The notes under the pieces: generated by a model
The model's input: the letters and a program-made list of their open reading frames with translations, nothing else
Databases searched by the model: none
What the model was told of the DNA's origin: nothing
NCBI GenBank assembly: GCA_036268995.1
Contig: DATATB010000090.1
Coordinates: 1-64,000, forward strand
Direction of reading: 5' to 3'
Length of the DNA: 64,000 bases
Origin: DATATB01 sp036268995
GTDB lineage: Bacteria; Planctomycetota; Planctomycetia; Pirellulales; PNKZ01
Shown: one piece after another, positions 45,256-54,113 of the stretch
How the letters are laid out: each line of letters starts with the position of its first letter
Numbering within the stretch: the stretch's first letter is position 1
Made by a program: the position numbers and the translations under genes

Positions 45256-45654
45256 TCATTCTTTCTGCTTCCGTGCGTTTCTTGCTGCTTCATATCGCTC
45301 TTCACCTTCGACAATTCGTATCCGCGACCCCTCCGGCGGCAGCGGCACGTTCGGCCCGACGAAAGTCGTTTCCGGAAACAGCCTGCGTGGATCGGCAAAG
45401 CCGAATTCTGAGGTAATCGGATCATGCAGTCGGACAACCCCCAGCTCGCCGAAGATCCATAAACCGCCCGGCGCATCGATCGCCGGAGGCGCAGCGCCTG
45501 CACGGAGGCCTTGCGCCTGTAAGACCTCGTGCCGCTGCCGAATCCAATTTAGCGCGTAGCCGACCCACGCCAGCACCGGGGCCGCCACCGCGATCAGCAT
45601 AAACAGCGTCCGGAGGCGGAAAGTAAACCAGCAGCGTCGGGGGTTCTCGTTCAT
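45256..45654 (-). CDS. Small single-span membrane protein, unknown
   Basis: 132 residues. FRLRTLFMLIAVAAPVLAWVGYALNWIRQRHE at the N-terminus is a membrane helix with positive flanks, seen in many small planctomycete proteins. The C-terminal part (~55-132) is a soluble segment with WIFGELGVVRLHDP. No family assigned. It is divergent from nothing and ends 175 bases from the PSD1 gene start. Confidence 0.7.
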   Translation of the reverse strand: MNENPRRCWFTFRLRTLFMLIAVAAPVLAWVGYALNWIRQRHEVLQAQGLRAGAAPPAIDAPGGLWIFGELGVVRLHDPITSEFGFADPRRLFPETTFVGPNVPLPPEGSRIRIVEGEERYEAARNARKQKE

Positions 45655-45711
45655 GCAGGCAGTCTAGCCGGCCGGCCGAAGGTGACAGTCGCTGCTAACA
45701 CCGCTTTCCTT

Positions 45712-46101
45712 TTAGCCGGACGTGCTGGAAAGCACTACGCTCCGCCACAGGGCTCCGTCGGGCCGCACCGCCCACTGGCGAAAAGCGTCGATCATCGTGG
45801 CCAGCAGCTCTGGAGCGTCGGCGTCGCCGACCCGCATCATTCCGTCAGCGAAGCTGACGTGATCGTACGGCCCCCAGGTTTGGCTGCGCGAGTCGGCATT
45901 TTCGAAGTGCACGGCACATCGCGATTCGGTGTAGAGCGTGGTGTAACAGACGTCGTCGGCCCACCACGAACCGCCGCTATGCCGGGCAATCGGCCGGCCG
46001 TCGGGGCCGATCAGGTCGGGGCCGTCGAGGCGGTAAATCTTGCTAGCCGGCAGGCGCCATGCGCTCTCGGATGACACGCCTCGCAATGTGAACTCAATCA
46101 T
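45712..46101 (-). CDS. Small soluble protein, unknown
   Basis: 129 residues, no signal peptide or membrane segment. The sequence is protein-like and beta-rich: KIYRLDGPDLIGPDGRP, SWWADDVCYTTLYTESRCAVHFEN, WGPYDHVSFADGMMRVG. I do not recognise a domain. Divergent from the AtuA-like operon. Confidence 0.7.
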   Translation of the reverse strand: MIEFTLRGVSSESAWRLPASKIYRLDGPDLIGPDGRPIARHSGGSWWADDVCYTTLYTESRCAVHFENADSRSQTWGPYDHVSFADGMMRVGDADAPELLATMIDAFRQWAVRPDGALWRSVVLSSTSG

Positions 46102-46308
46102 GGTGTCCGCGGAGAAGCCGGTACTTCGAGCCTTGGAAACACTGCCAAGCTGTTTTTACAGCATGATCGCCAGGGGGGCGAACAGAATCGCGTCGCAGCC
46201 CACCGAATCCGCGACCACCGGTTCGGATCACACCGCCTCGCAGGCCGAGCCCCCGCCCGTTATCATGCGCGAAAGAACTTTGCGCAGGCTTTGGGCTGGC
46301 ACTCGGCG

Positions 46309-47679
46309 ATGGCGATTCACATCGGCAATGGTGCGGGATTTCTGGGCGATAGCCTCGATGCGCCGCGGCGGTTGGTCGAATCGGCCGAATTGGACTACCT
46401 CACGCTCGAATACCTGGCCGAGCTGACCCTCTCAATCCTGGCCCGCAGCCGCGAGAAGGACGCCAGCGCGGGCTATGCGGGCGATTTTCTCGAAGTGCTC
46501 GCGAGCCTGACGCCGGCGCTCGTGCGACAACCGCAGCTCAAGATCGTGACCAATGCCGGCGGCGTGAACCCGGCCGCTTGCGTTCGCCGCGCGGCTGAGG
46601 TTCTGGCGGCCGCCGGGCTGGCCAACGAGCGCGTGGCGCTGGTCACCGGTGATGACCTTCTCGGGCGGCTGGACGAGTTGCAAGCGGCCGGCTGCAAGCT
46701 CGCGCACCTCGACACGGGCGTGCCGCTGGCCGATCTGCCGGAGCCGGTGGTCAGTGCGAATGCTTATTTGGGCGCCCAGCCGATTGCCGAGGCTCTTGGC
46801 CAAGGAGCCCGGATCGTGGTCACAGGTCGAGTGGCCGATGCCTCGCTCACGCTGGGGCCCGCGGTACACGAGTTCGGCTGGGCTTGGGACGATTGGCACC
46901 GGCTGGCAGCAGCGAGCGTCGCCGGACATCTGATCGAGTGCGGCGCCCAGGCCACCGGCGGCTTTTATCCCCATTGGAACGACATCGACCTGGCCGACGT
47001 GGGCTATCCCATTGCCGAGTTGGAACCCGACTCGAGCTTCGTGATCACCAAGCCCGGCGGCTCGGGCGGCCGCGTGAACCGCGAGACCGTGACCGAGCAG
47101 CTTCTGTACGAGATTGGCGATCCGGCCCATTATCTCACGCCCGACGTCGACGTCGACTTCACGACACTTGAGCTTTCGGAGCAAGGCCCGGACCGCATGG
47201 CCGTGCGCGGCGCCACCGGCCGGCCGGCAACTGGAACTTACAAAGTCTCGCTAGCCTACAAGGCCGGCTACATGGCCAGCAGCCAATTGCTGGTCTACGG
47301 CCGTGACTGCCAGGCCAAAGCCCGGGCGTGTGCGGCCGTGATCTTCGAGCGTCTGCGGGCCAGCGGATATACGTACCCAGGTTCTTGCGTCGAAATGCTG
47401 GGCGCCGGCGAAGCCGTGCCGGGCATGGTTTCCGCGCCGCAGGATTTGCGCGAGGTGATGCTGCGAATCACGGTGCGGCATGCCCATCGCGATGCGGTCG
47501 AGCGGTTCACCCGCGAAGTGGCGCCGCTGGCTACGGCCGGGCCGGCTGGCCTGGCAGGATACACGGCCGCCCGCGGCACGGTGCGACCGGTGTTTGCTTA
47601 TTGGCCCACGCTCGTACCCAAGGAACTGGTGCCCTGGCAGGTGGAAGTCCAGACGGCGGATGCGTGGAGCGCCTTTTGA
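46309..47679 (+). CDS. Acyclic terpene utilisation AtuA-like protein (DUF1446), large part
   Basis: 456 residues from the ATG at 46309. IHIGNGAGFLGDSLDAPRRLVE, LDYLTLEYLAELTLSILARSREKD, IVTNAGGVNPAACVRRA and IVVTGRVADASLTLGPAVHEFGW are characteristic of AtuA/DUF1446. In Pseudomonas the atu genes degrade citronellol-type acyclic terpenes via acyl-CoA intermediates, but AtuA's reaction is not settled. Family members usually also hold a ferredoxin-like C-terminal part; here that part is a separate downstream gene whose ATG overlaps this stop (TGATG). No acyl-CoA carboxylase is adjacent. Confidence 0.9.
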   Translation: MAIHIGNGAGFLGDSLDAPRRLVESAELDYLTLEYLAELTLSILARSREKDASAGYAGDFLEVLASLTPALVRQPQLKIVTNAGGVNPAACVRRAAEVLAAAGLANERVALVTGDDLLGRLDELQAAGCKLAHLDTGVPLADLPEPVVSANAYLGAQPIAEALGQGARIVVTGRVADASLTLGPAVHEFGWAWDDWHRLAAASVAGHLIECGAQATGGFYPHWNDIDLADVGYPIAELEPDSSFVITKPGGSGGRVNRETVTEQLLYEIGDPAHYLTPDVDVDFTTLELSEQGPDRMAVRGATGRPATGTYKVSLAYKAGYMASSQLLVYGRDCQAKARACAAVIFERLRASGYTYPGSCVEMLGAGEAVPGMVSAPQDLREVMLRITVRHAHRDAVERFTREVAPLATAGPAGLAGYTAARGTVRPVFAYWPTLVPKELVPWQVEVQTADAWSAF

Positions 47680-48053
47680 TGAACACAACCACCAAGACAA
47701 TTCCACTTTCGCAGATCGCGCATGCCCGCAGCGGCGACAAAGGAAATCACTCGAACATCGGCGTGATTGCCTACACGCCCGAGGGCTTCGAATACCTGCG
47801 GCGCGAGCTGACGACCCAGCGCGTGACCGAGCATTTTGCCGGTCTCGCTCCGCGCCGAGTGGTGCGCTACGTGCTGCCGAACTTGTGGGCTTTGAACTTT
47901 GTGCTTTACGATGTGCTCGGCGGCGGAGCCAGCCAGTCGCTGCGGATCGACACGCAGGGCAAGCTGCTGTCGACGGCCATCGGCGAACTGCTGCTGAGCG
48001 AGCCGGCCGAGCTGGCTGCCATGATCCGTCCGAGCACTGCTCCGAACTCCTGA
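47679..48053 (+). CDS. AtuA-like C-terminal (ferredoxin-fold) domain protein
   Basis: 124 residues. IPLSQIAHARSGDKGNHSNIGVIAY followed by VRYVLPNLWALNFVLYDVLGGG is the conserved small domain normally fused to AtuA. Its start shares one base with the stop of the large subunit, so the pair is translationally coupled and probably forms a heteromer. An enoyl-CoA hydratase follows after 15 bases. Confidence 0.9.
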   Translation: MNTTTKTIPLSQIAHARSGDKGNHSNIGVIAYTPEGFEYLRRELTTQRVTEHFAGLAPRRVVRYVLPNLWALNFVLYDVLGGGASQSLRIDTQGKLLSTAIGELLLSEPAELAAMIRPSTAPNS

Positions 48054-48068
48054 CGCGAAGCCTTTCCA

Positions 48069-48854
48069 ATGTCCGATTCGCTGGTGCGCATTCATGTCAG
48101 CCCGCCGGGGGCCAGCATCATTCTCAATCGGCCCGAGAAGCGCAACGCGCTTACCCGGGCGATGATTGCCGAACTGAGCCAGGCCCTGGACGATTTGCAC
48201 CAGGAGCGCCGCGTGCGGGCCGTGATTCTAACCGGCGCAGGACCGGCTTTTTGTGCCGGCATGGATTTGGGCGAGATGCTCGAGACCAGCCGCCAGGACG
48301 ATGCCCTCGCGCAGTGGCATCGCGACGCGGTGATGTACCTCGATTTGATCTTGGTGATGCTGCGATTTCCCAAGCCGCTGATCGCGGCCGTCAATGGCCC
48401 GGCGATGGCCGGCGGGGCGGGGCTGGTGCTGGCCTGCGACCTGGTCGTGGCGGCCGAGAGCGCGGCGTTCGGATTGCCCGAGCCGCTGCGGGGCATCGTG
48501 GCCGGCATGGTCGCTCCGCTGCTGCACTTCCGCGTCGGCGGCGGGCAAGCCGCGCGGCTGCTGCTCTCGGCCAGCACACTGCCGGCGGCCGAAGCCCTGC
48601 GGATTGGGCTGTTTCACGAAATCGTACACCCGGACCATCTCTGGCCCCGCGCCAGCGAGCTAGCCGCGCAGTGCGCGCGCTGCGCGCCCGAAGCCCTGCA
48701 ACTTTCCAAACGGCTCTTAAACGAGACGATCGGCGAGCAGCTCACCACGCTGCTCACTGCCGGCGCCGCCGCCAGCGCCACCGCCCGCACCACCGAAGCC
48801 GCGGCCGAAGGCCTCGCCGCCTTCCTGGAAAAACGCGACCCGATTTGGCCGTAA
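48069..48854 (+). CDS. Enoyl-CoA hydratase/isomerase family protein
   Basis: 261 residues. IILNRPEKRNALTRAMIAEL and AVILTGAGPAFCAGMDLGEM form the first oxyanion strand; AAVNGPAMAGGAGLVLACDLVVAAE is the second. LPEPLRGIVAGMVAPLL follows, where crotonase hydratases carry the catalytic Glu. It may be a 3-methylglutaconyl-CoA or isohexenylglutaconyl-CoA hydratase, given the AtuA neighbours, which would place it in terpene or leucine breakdown; this is inference. Ends in WP, a short C-terminus. Likely third gene of a three-gene operon. Confidence 0.9.
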   Translation: MSDSLVRIHVSPPGASIILNRPEKRNALTRAMIAELSQALDDLHQERRVRAVILTGAGPAFCAGMDLGEMLETSRQDDALAQWHRDAVMYLDLILVMLRFPKPLIAAVNGPAMAGGAGLVLACDLVVAAESAAFGLPEPLRGIVAGMVAPLLHFRVGGGQAARLLLSASTLPAAEALRIGLFHEIVHPDHLWPRASELAAQCARCAPEALQLSKRLLNETIGEQLTTLLTAGAAASATARTTEAAAEGLAAFLEKRDPIWP

Positions 48855-49166
48855 GACTGCCTTGGCGGTTTCACTTCGCTGCCGAGGGCGCATTTTGCGA
48901 TCGTTATGCACTTTGCCGCGGATCCTTGGGTTCCGGAGATTCGCAGGGCCATGATGATGCCTGTCTTTGGCTCGCAGGGCCGGGTCGGCGATGGGGATAT
49001 TGCGTCGATTGTCGACATCACTCTAGCCCCTCGCAGAGCTGGCTGGCAATACCCGACAAGAACTTACGAGCCCTGCTGCTGGTTGGTCCGATTGATTGCT
49101 CCGCGCGCTCGCAGGCAGTAGCATGGCGACAACCGGTTTTGGTCCCTTTTCTGGTGGCACCGCCCG
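48855..49166. other. Intergenic, no gene seen
   Basis: 312 bases between the hydratase and the GntR gene in the same direction. One short frame (48906-49121) has no protein character. A promoter or operator for the regulator is expected here; I could not identify one. Confidence 0.4.
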
Positions 49167-49868
49167 ATGGTCCTGACGCTGAAGCAGCATGCCTATAAGC
49201 TGATTCGCAACCGGGTGCTGTCCGGCAGCATCCCTCCCGGCGGCCGGCTCTCGGACGACGCCCTGTCGAAAGAGCTGAAGATCAGCCGCAGTCCGATCCG
49301 CGAGGCCATCAGCCAGCTCACGAGCGAAGGCCTCGTCGAATACCGCCCGCGCTCCGGCGCGTATGTGCGGGTGCCCGACTTGCGGGAATTGGAAGAGTGG
49401 TACGAAACGCGGACGGCGCTTGAAGGCTTTGCCGTAATGCGTGCCTGCTCGCACATTACCGCCGTTCAGCTCGGCGAGCTGCAACGCTTGTGCGACGAAA
49501 TTGCCGCCGTCATTCGGGCCGTCCGCGAACTGCCCGGCAAGATTGCCAACACGAAGCTCCGCGAGCGGTTCCTCGCGCTCGATCTGGAATTCCACATGCT
49601 GATTCTGCATGTCTCCGGCAACGCCTGGATGCTGCGGATCGTGGAAGACTGCAAACTACTGACCAAGGTCTTTGGTCACGTGCAAATCGAACACGACATG
49701 CGTCTGCTGAGCCGCAGCCACTTGGGTCATCGGCGCGTTGTTCGCGCGCTGAGAAGGCAGCAGCCCGAGTTCGCGCGCCGCTTGATGGAAGAGCACATCC
49801 AAGCCGCCTGCCGAGCCGTGCTCGCCGGATATGCAGCCAAGCGAGCCGCGCCGGACGAGTCGATTTGA
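49167..49868 (+). CDS. GntR-family regulator, FadR/FCD subfamily
   Basis: 233 residues. N-terminal winged helix: YKLIRNRVLSGSIPPGGRLSDDALSKELKISRSPIREAISQLTSEGLVEYRPRSGAYV is the GntR signature. The C-terminal all-helical FCD domain (~80-225) contains ALDLEFHMLILHVSGNAW with the D-x-x-F-H metal/ligand site, and later HLGHRRVVRAL and RRLMEEHI. Such regulators respond to carboxylic acids or acyl-CoA. Its position just downstream suggests control of the AtuA-hydratase operon. Confidence 0.93.
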   Translation: MVLTLKQHAYKLIRNRVLSGSIPPGGRLSDDALSKELKISRSPIREAISQLTSEGLVEYRPRSGAYVRVPDLRELEEWYETRTALEGFAVMRACSHITAVQLGELQRLCDEIAAVIRAVRELPGKIANTKLRERFLALDLEFHMLILHVSGNAWMLRIVEDCKLLTKVFGHVQIEHDMRLLSRSHLGHRRVVRALRRQQPEFARRLMEEHIQAACRAVLAGYAAKRAAPDESI

Positions 49869-49905
49869 GCCGGTAGCGGAATTCGTGAGAATTCCGACGG
49901 GGTAC
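49869..49905. repeat. Family A REP, first arm of a 37-bp direct repeat (copy 7)
   Basis: GCCGGTAGCGGAATTCGTGA then GAATTCCGACGGGGTAC. The identical 37 bases recur at 50062-50098. It begins one base after the GntR stop. Confidence 0.82.
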
Positions 49906-50020
49906 CGTAGTCGTCTCGCTCCGTCGAGACGCCTCTCCCCGCCGTGCCCGCAACTCGGCTTGGCGCTGGGCGGGTCGATGGTGATTTCTTTCATCCCGGC
50001 GGAGCGGGATGTCTACGGTG
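49903..50020. repeat. REPIN-like element, family E copy 3
   Basis: Ends TACCGTAGTCGTCTCGCTCC and the inverse-type CATCCCGGCGGAGCGGGATG then TCTACGGTG. It lies between the two family A REPs. Its spacer matches copies 1 and 2 only in parts (GCAACTCGGCT). Confidence 0.78.
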
Positions 50021-50061
50021 TGACGCCGGCGCTGGACGGCCGAACTTTACCAATTGTCGCC

Positions 50062-50135
50062 GCCGGTAGCGGAATTCGTGAGAATTCCGACGGGGTACTG
50101 CGAAACTCTTCGGAAGCCTCACAGCTTCCGCTACA
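50062..50135. repeat. REPIN-like element, family A copy 7 (second arm plus inverted REP)
   Basis: The left REP (50062-50098) and the inverted right REP (CGGAAGCCTCACAGCTTCCG then CTAC, 50111-50134) form a complete pair. The right REP contains the TAG stop of the HisA-like gene (50131-50133). Confidence 0.8.
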
Positions 50136-50865
50136 GGAGATTATCTCGTGTCAGCCGGCCGTCGTGTAGGGCCGAGGCGACGAGCGCCGCGTTGTAGCTG
50201 GCGGTGGAAAGTTGCTGAAGATCTTCCGGGCCGCGAATGCCGCCGCCGCCGATGAGCTCGACGTGCGGATACTGCCGCCGCAGGCTGGTGGCCAGGGCTT
50301 CGGTGCCGACGCCGCCATCCATGCCGACTCGGGCCAGGTCGAGAATCAACAGCCGCTCGATGCCGATGGCAATCGCCTCCGCCGCGATCGTCTCGGGCGA
50401 TGCGTGATTCCACTGCGCGACTCGCGTAATCGGCCGGCCGTCTTGCAGGTCGAGACTGAAAACCACGCGGGCTGCACCGAGCAGTTCGATGAATTGCCGG
50501 AGCCGCTGGACGTCGGGCAAACTCTCCAGGCCGACTACCGCGGCTTCGACCATGCCGGCCGCGATCAGGTTGCGAAGTCGCTCGGCCGTGGGCAGATCGC
50601 GTAGGCCCAGATCGACCATCGGCCGCAACCCCGCTTCGGCCACAGATTGATAAACATCCCACGCCGGTTCGGCGCCGGCGATTGCATCCAGATCCGCGAG
50701 ATAGCTAATGGAAAACCCAAAGTGCTCGACCAGTGCCTGGGCAATGTCGGCCGGCCGGCTGCCGGCGGCGAGTTGGCTGACGATCGGCCGGTATTCGCTG
50801 CGCCGGCCGGCAATGCCGCGCACCACTTGTCCGGCCAGCAGGTCGATCACGGGAATGACGCGCAA
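50131..50865 (-). CDS. HisA/HisF-family protein
   Basis: 244 residues from the TTG at 50865, chosen because AAGGA lies 6 bases before it and the product then begins MRVIPVIDLLAGQVVRG, the family N-terminus. It is a TIM barrel with ISYLADLDAIAG, MVDLGLRDL, LILDLARVGMDGGVG and ELIGGGGIRGPEDL, showing the two phosphate-binding repeats. It differs from canonical HisA in having no his genes around it. A HisA-like protein of this kind accompanies tetrahydromethanopterin-linked C1 genes in some planctomycetes; none of those genes are here. Function uncertain. Its stop lies in a repeat. Confidence 0.85.
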   Translation of the reverse strand: MRVIPVIDLLAGQVVRGIAGRRSEYRPIVSQLAAGSRPADIAQALVEHFGFSISYLADLDAIAGAEPAWDVYQSVAEAGLRPMVDLGLRDLPTAERLRNLIAAGMVEAAVVGLESLPDVQRLRQFIELLGAARVVFSLDLQDGRPITRVAQWNHASPETIAAEAIAIGIERLLILDLARVGMDGGVGTEALATSLRRQYPHVELIGGGGIRGPEDLQQLSTASYNAALVASALHDGRLTRDNLL

Positions 50866-50895
50866 GCGGAATCCTTGCTGCACTACGAGCGCTCG

Positions 50896-52500
50896 TCAAA
50901 AGCTGGCGTCGACGGTTCGCTTGCCATACAGCGGCAGGTAGCGGTAATAAACTTCGAGGGTCATGATTGCCATGCAGGTGGCGTAGAGCCGGCCGCCCTT
51001 GTTGCTCGATTTCTGATCGTCTTTGAAGAACCAACTGCCCGACTCATGTCCCTCGCGGGCCTGGGTGGCGATCAACTGGTAACGCATCTGGCGGTTCCAC
51101 TGCTGCCAGTCGCTTCCGCCCCAGTGATGCAGCACTTGCGTGGCATAGTAGTTGTAATACATATCGAATTTCGAAGGGCCCCGCTGGCTGAGCCAGCGCA
51201 CGCCCTTGGCCAGCCGCCGGTCGTCGCGTCGCCAGCCGGTGACCATGCGGCAGAGCAGGCCGACTGCCGTGCTGGTCGGCTCCTTGCCGGGGGCGAGATA
51301 GCCGTAAAACGAGCCGTAATCACTGCTCATCGCGTCGAGAAAACGAATGCCGCGCTGGACCGTCGCTCCGGGAATCTTAAGATACGACATTTGTCCGCTG
51401 CGCAGGGCCATGAACATCCAGCCGGTCACGGTGACGTCGCCGGGCTCGCCGGGAGCATAGCGCCAGCCGCCGCCGTGCTGATCCTGGGCGTAGACGACAA
51501 AATCGATCGCCGCCTGGGCCTTGTCTTTCAAAGCCGGGTCGTGGGTCATGGCATAGGCTTCGGCCAGCGCCATGGCCGAAAGCCCCTGGCCGTACATCGT
51601 GCCTTCCATAAAATCGCCGCCGTGCGGAGTCGGCTGCATGCGGCCGGCCAGATAATACATGGCGTTGCGGACGACTTCCTGATAGTCGCCCTGGCGATCG
51701 GTGTGTCCGGCGCCGAGAAAACAGAGCAGGCCCAGCGCGGTGGAAGCCGTGGTCGAAGGCTCGTTGCCCGGGTTGCCGCACGCGCCCGAGCAGGGCGCCC
51801 CCTGATGGTTGAACCGCCAGGCACCGCTGGGCAATTGATGGGCCGCCAGCCAGCCGAGCCCGCGTTTGACGGCCTGCTCGCTGTCCAGGTTTCCGCCTTC
51901 GCTGTCCAGCAGCTTGCTTTTCATCTGTCCACTGCGGCCCGTCAGCGCGCCGGCTGTGCCGACAAACCCGGCGTCCGTGCCCGTGCTTTCGCCCTCGCCG
52001 CCGGGGCCCGCACCCGGCCGCAGTGGCCGATCGGTCTTTAGCCCGCCGCGGCGCATGTCGGCCAGCGCCACGTTTTCCAGGCGCGGGGCCGCGATCTGCT
52101 GCTGCAAGACCGGCGGCCGCGGGGCGACCACTGGAGTGGCGAGTTCCGGCAGCTCGCCGAGTTCAGGCCCACTGGCGGTTGGCGAGATGGCAGCAACCAG
52201 CGACAACCCCGCGGCCTGGCGAGTCACGTGCATCGACCAAAGTCCCATGACGAGTAGCAGCACGGCGTGCACCAACGTGCTGATGACAAAGCTGAACAGC
52301 GGCGCTTGCCGCCGGCCGATCCAGCGCAGCACTCGCGACCCGCGCGAACGTGCCGGCACGACGCACTCGGACGCGGTCGTGGCTTTCGGCGGCGGTGCGA
52401 TCACTGCCCGAGGCACTTCCACCGGCGGCGCCGAAGCGCGGCCGCCCACGGCGGTAGGCCGCAGCGGTAAGCCGGATGGGTTGGGAAGTGAGGTGGACAT
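50896..52500 (-). CDS. Single-span membrane protein with prenyltransferase/squalene-cyclase-like alpha-toroid
   Basis: 534 residues. A Pro/Ala-rich cytoplasmic N-terminus is followed by one membrane helix (FSFVISTLVHAVLLLVMGLWSM, ~69-90), a Pro-rich linker and a C-terminal (alpha/alpha) barrel (~205-534). Its repeats include LAAHQLPSGAWRFNH, YAQDQHGGGWRYAPGEPGDVTVTGWMFMALRSG and YYNYYATQVLHHWG. The GGWRY-type units are QW motifs of squalene/hopene cyclases, but the cyclase DxDD motif is absent. Both this gene and the next one share this design. Perhaps a substrate-binding rather than cyclising protein. Confidence 0.88.
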   Translation of the reverse strand: MSTSLPNPSGLPLRPTAVGGRASAPPVEVPRAVIAPPPKATTASECVVPARSRGSRVLRWIGRRQAPLFSFVISTLVHAVLLLVMGLWSMHVTRQAAGLSLVAAISPTASGPELGELPELATPVVAPRPPVLQQQIAAPRLENVALADMRRGGLKTDRPLRPGAGPGGEGESTGTDAGFVGTAGALTGRSGQMKSKLLDSEGGNLDSEQAVKRGLGWLAAHQLPSGAWRFNHQGAPCSGACGNPGNEPSTTASTALGLLCFLGAGHTDRQGDYQEVVRNAMYYLAGRMQPTPHGGDFMEGTMYGQGLSAMALAEAYAMTHDPALKDKAQAAIDFVVYAQDQHGGGWRYAPGEPGDVTVTGWMFMALRSGQMSYLKIPGATVQRGIRFLDAMSSDYGSFYGYLAPGKEPTSTAVGLLCRMVTGWRRDDRRLAKGVRWLSQRGPSKFDMYYNYYATQVLHHWGGSDWQQWNRQMRYQLIATQAREGHESGSWFFKDDQKSSNKGGRLYATCMAIMTLEVYYRYLPLYGKRTVDASF

Positions 52501-52504
52501 TGGT

Positions 52505-52556
52505 TTGTCAGTTGTCAGTTGTCAGTTGCCACGGACCACGGACCACGGACGACGGA
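52505..52556. repeat. Short tandem repeats between the two toroid genes
   Basis: Three units of GTCAGTT are followed by units of CCACGGA / CGACGGA. They fill most of the 59-base gap and are prone to slippage. Confidence 0.75.
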
Positions 52557-52559
52557 CTA

Positions 52560-54113
52560 TTAAAACGTTTCGCCGGTGGTGTGCTTTTTGTAGAGGGGAA
52601 GATGACGGTAATAGACTTCGAGGATCATCGTGCACAAGGCCGTGCAATACAGCCGGCCGCCGACGTCGTTGGCCGCTTCGGCCATGTACCAACTGCCGGT
52701 CTCGTGCCCACGCCGGGCTTGCGTTTCGACCAGGCGGTCGCGGAGCTTGGCGTTCCACCGCTGCCAGGCATCGCCCTCATAATGCCGCAAAACTTGCGTG
52801 GCGTAATAGTCGTAATATAAATCGGTGTTTGACGGCCCCCAGCGGTCCAACAGCGCCACGCCGTGGGCCAGCGCGTCGTCGTCGCGTTTCCAGCCGAGCA
52901 GCATGCGCGAGAGCAGGCCGATGGCGGTGGTGGCGTGATCGGCCTCGCCGCGGTCCTGGCCGACGGTGTAGCCGTACTGGGCTCCGGCGTCGCGCTGGAC
53001 GCTGTTGAGAAAATGCGCGGCGCCTTCGATCGTGCGCTGCGGGACGTTCAGATAACCGAGCCGTCCACTTTTGAGGGCCATCAACTGCCAGCCAAAGACC
53101 GACGTGTCGCCGGCCATGCCCGGCGAATAGCGCCAGCCGCCGCCTTGCGGATCCTGGGCCGCCGTGATGAAGTTCAGCGCCGCCTGGGCCGGGCCACCCA
53201 ATTGCCGGTCCTTGGTCATGGCGTAAGCTTCGCACAAGGCGATCGTCGCCAGGCCGTGCGAGTACATCATTCCGCCGGCTTGCAAGTCGCCGCCGTCGGC
53301 CGTCGGCCGCATGTTGTGGCCCAGAAAGGCCAGCCCGCCTTGCACGGCCTTCTTGTATTTGCCTTGCTTGTGCGTGTGGCCGGCACCTAGCAGCGGCAGC
53401 AGCGCCAGCGACGTGGCTGCCACGCGGGCTTGCACCAGCGTGCCGGGGTGGTCGCAGTGCCCCTTGCAGGCTTTCTGGCGATGATCGAACGACCAGCCGC
53501 CGTCGGAAAATTGATGCTGCACGATCCACTCCAATGCGCGATCGACGGCCGACTCGCTGGCATCGGTCGCGCCGCCGGCGCTGATTGCGTGCCGCCGGCT
53601 GGTGGCGCTGCGCGCGAGGGCCAGTCCGCTCGAGTCGGCGCCCGCGACTTTGGCCAACAGATCGGGCCCGTCGGTGGCTCCGAGAGTCCACTGCGGCACG
53701 GCGTGCAGCAACCGAATGGTTTCCCACGGGCGCTTGCCGAGCGGGGTGATATCGACGCGCATCGCGGCGGCGGCGCTCGCTTGCGGCCGTTCGAGCTGCG
53801 CTTGCTGAGCCGTTTCGGCCGCCAACTCGGGCGCAAAATCGACGGATTCCACCGCCGGCTCGCGCTCGACCGTGCTCGCCTCCAAGACGACCGGCACGCT
53901 CGCAGGCCGCGGGGGAACGAGCCACCACCATTGGCAGGCGATCATCAGCATGGCATGCACGAGGCTGCTGATCGTGGCCGCCCAAAACGCGCGGCTGGCC
54001 GGTCGCATGCTTCGGGCCTCGCCACGGGCTTTTGACGTGGCGGCCTCGCGCTCGTCGGCCGTAGGCAAACGACGAGCGGTAGCGAGCAGCGGATTGCCCG
54101 ACAACGAAGCCAT
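52560..54113 (-). CDS. Paralogous membrane-anchored alpha-toroid protein
   Basis: 517 residues from the ATG at 54113. Same layout as the next gene: basic N-terminus, one membrane helix (FWAATISSLVHAMLMIACQWWWLV), a linker and an alpha-toroid of ~330 residues. Shared motifs are QHQFSDGGWSFDH, AAQDPQGGGWRYSPGMAGDTSVFGWQLMALKSG and YYDYYATQVLRHY. They arose by duplication and are probably subunits or related isoforms. The cyclase DxDD signature is missing. No strong ribosome binding site is seen; the upstream frame is Pro-rich and not convincing. Confidence 0.87.
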   Translation of the reverse strand: MASLSGNPLLATARRLPTADEREAATSKARGEARSMRPASRAFWAATISSLVHAMLMIACQWWWLVPPRPASVPVVLEASTVEREPAVESVDFAPELAAETAQQAQLERPQASAAAAMRVDITPLGKRPWETIRLLHAVPQWTLGATDGPDLLAKVAGADSSGLALARSATSRRHAISAGGATDASESAVDRALEWIVQHQFSDGGWSFDHRQKACKGHCDHPGTLVQARVAATSLALLPLLGAGHTHKQGKYKKAVQGGLAFLGHNMRPTADGGDLQAGGMMYSHGLATIALCEAYAMTKDRQLGGPAQAALNFITAAQDPQGGGWRYSPGMAGDTSVFGWQLMALKSGRLGYLNVPQRTIEGAAHFLNSVQRDAGAQYGYTVGQDRGEADHATTAIGLLSRMLLGWKRDDDALAHGVALLDRWGPSNTDLYYDYYATQVLRHYEGDAWQRWNAKLRDRLVETQARRGHETGSWYMAEAANDVGGRLYCTALCTMILEVYYRHLPLYKKHTTGETF

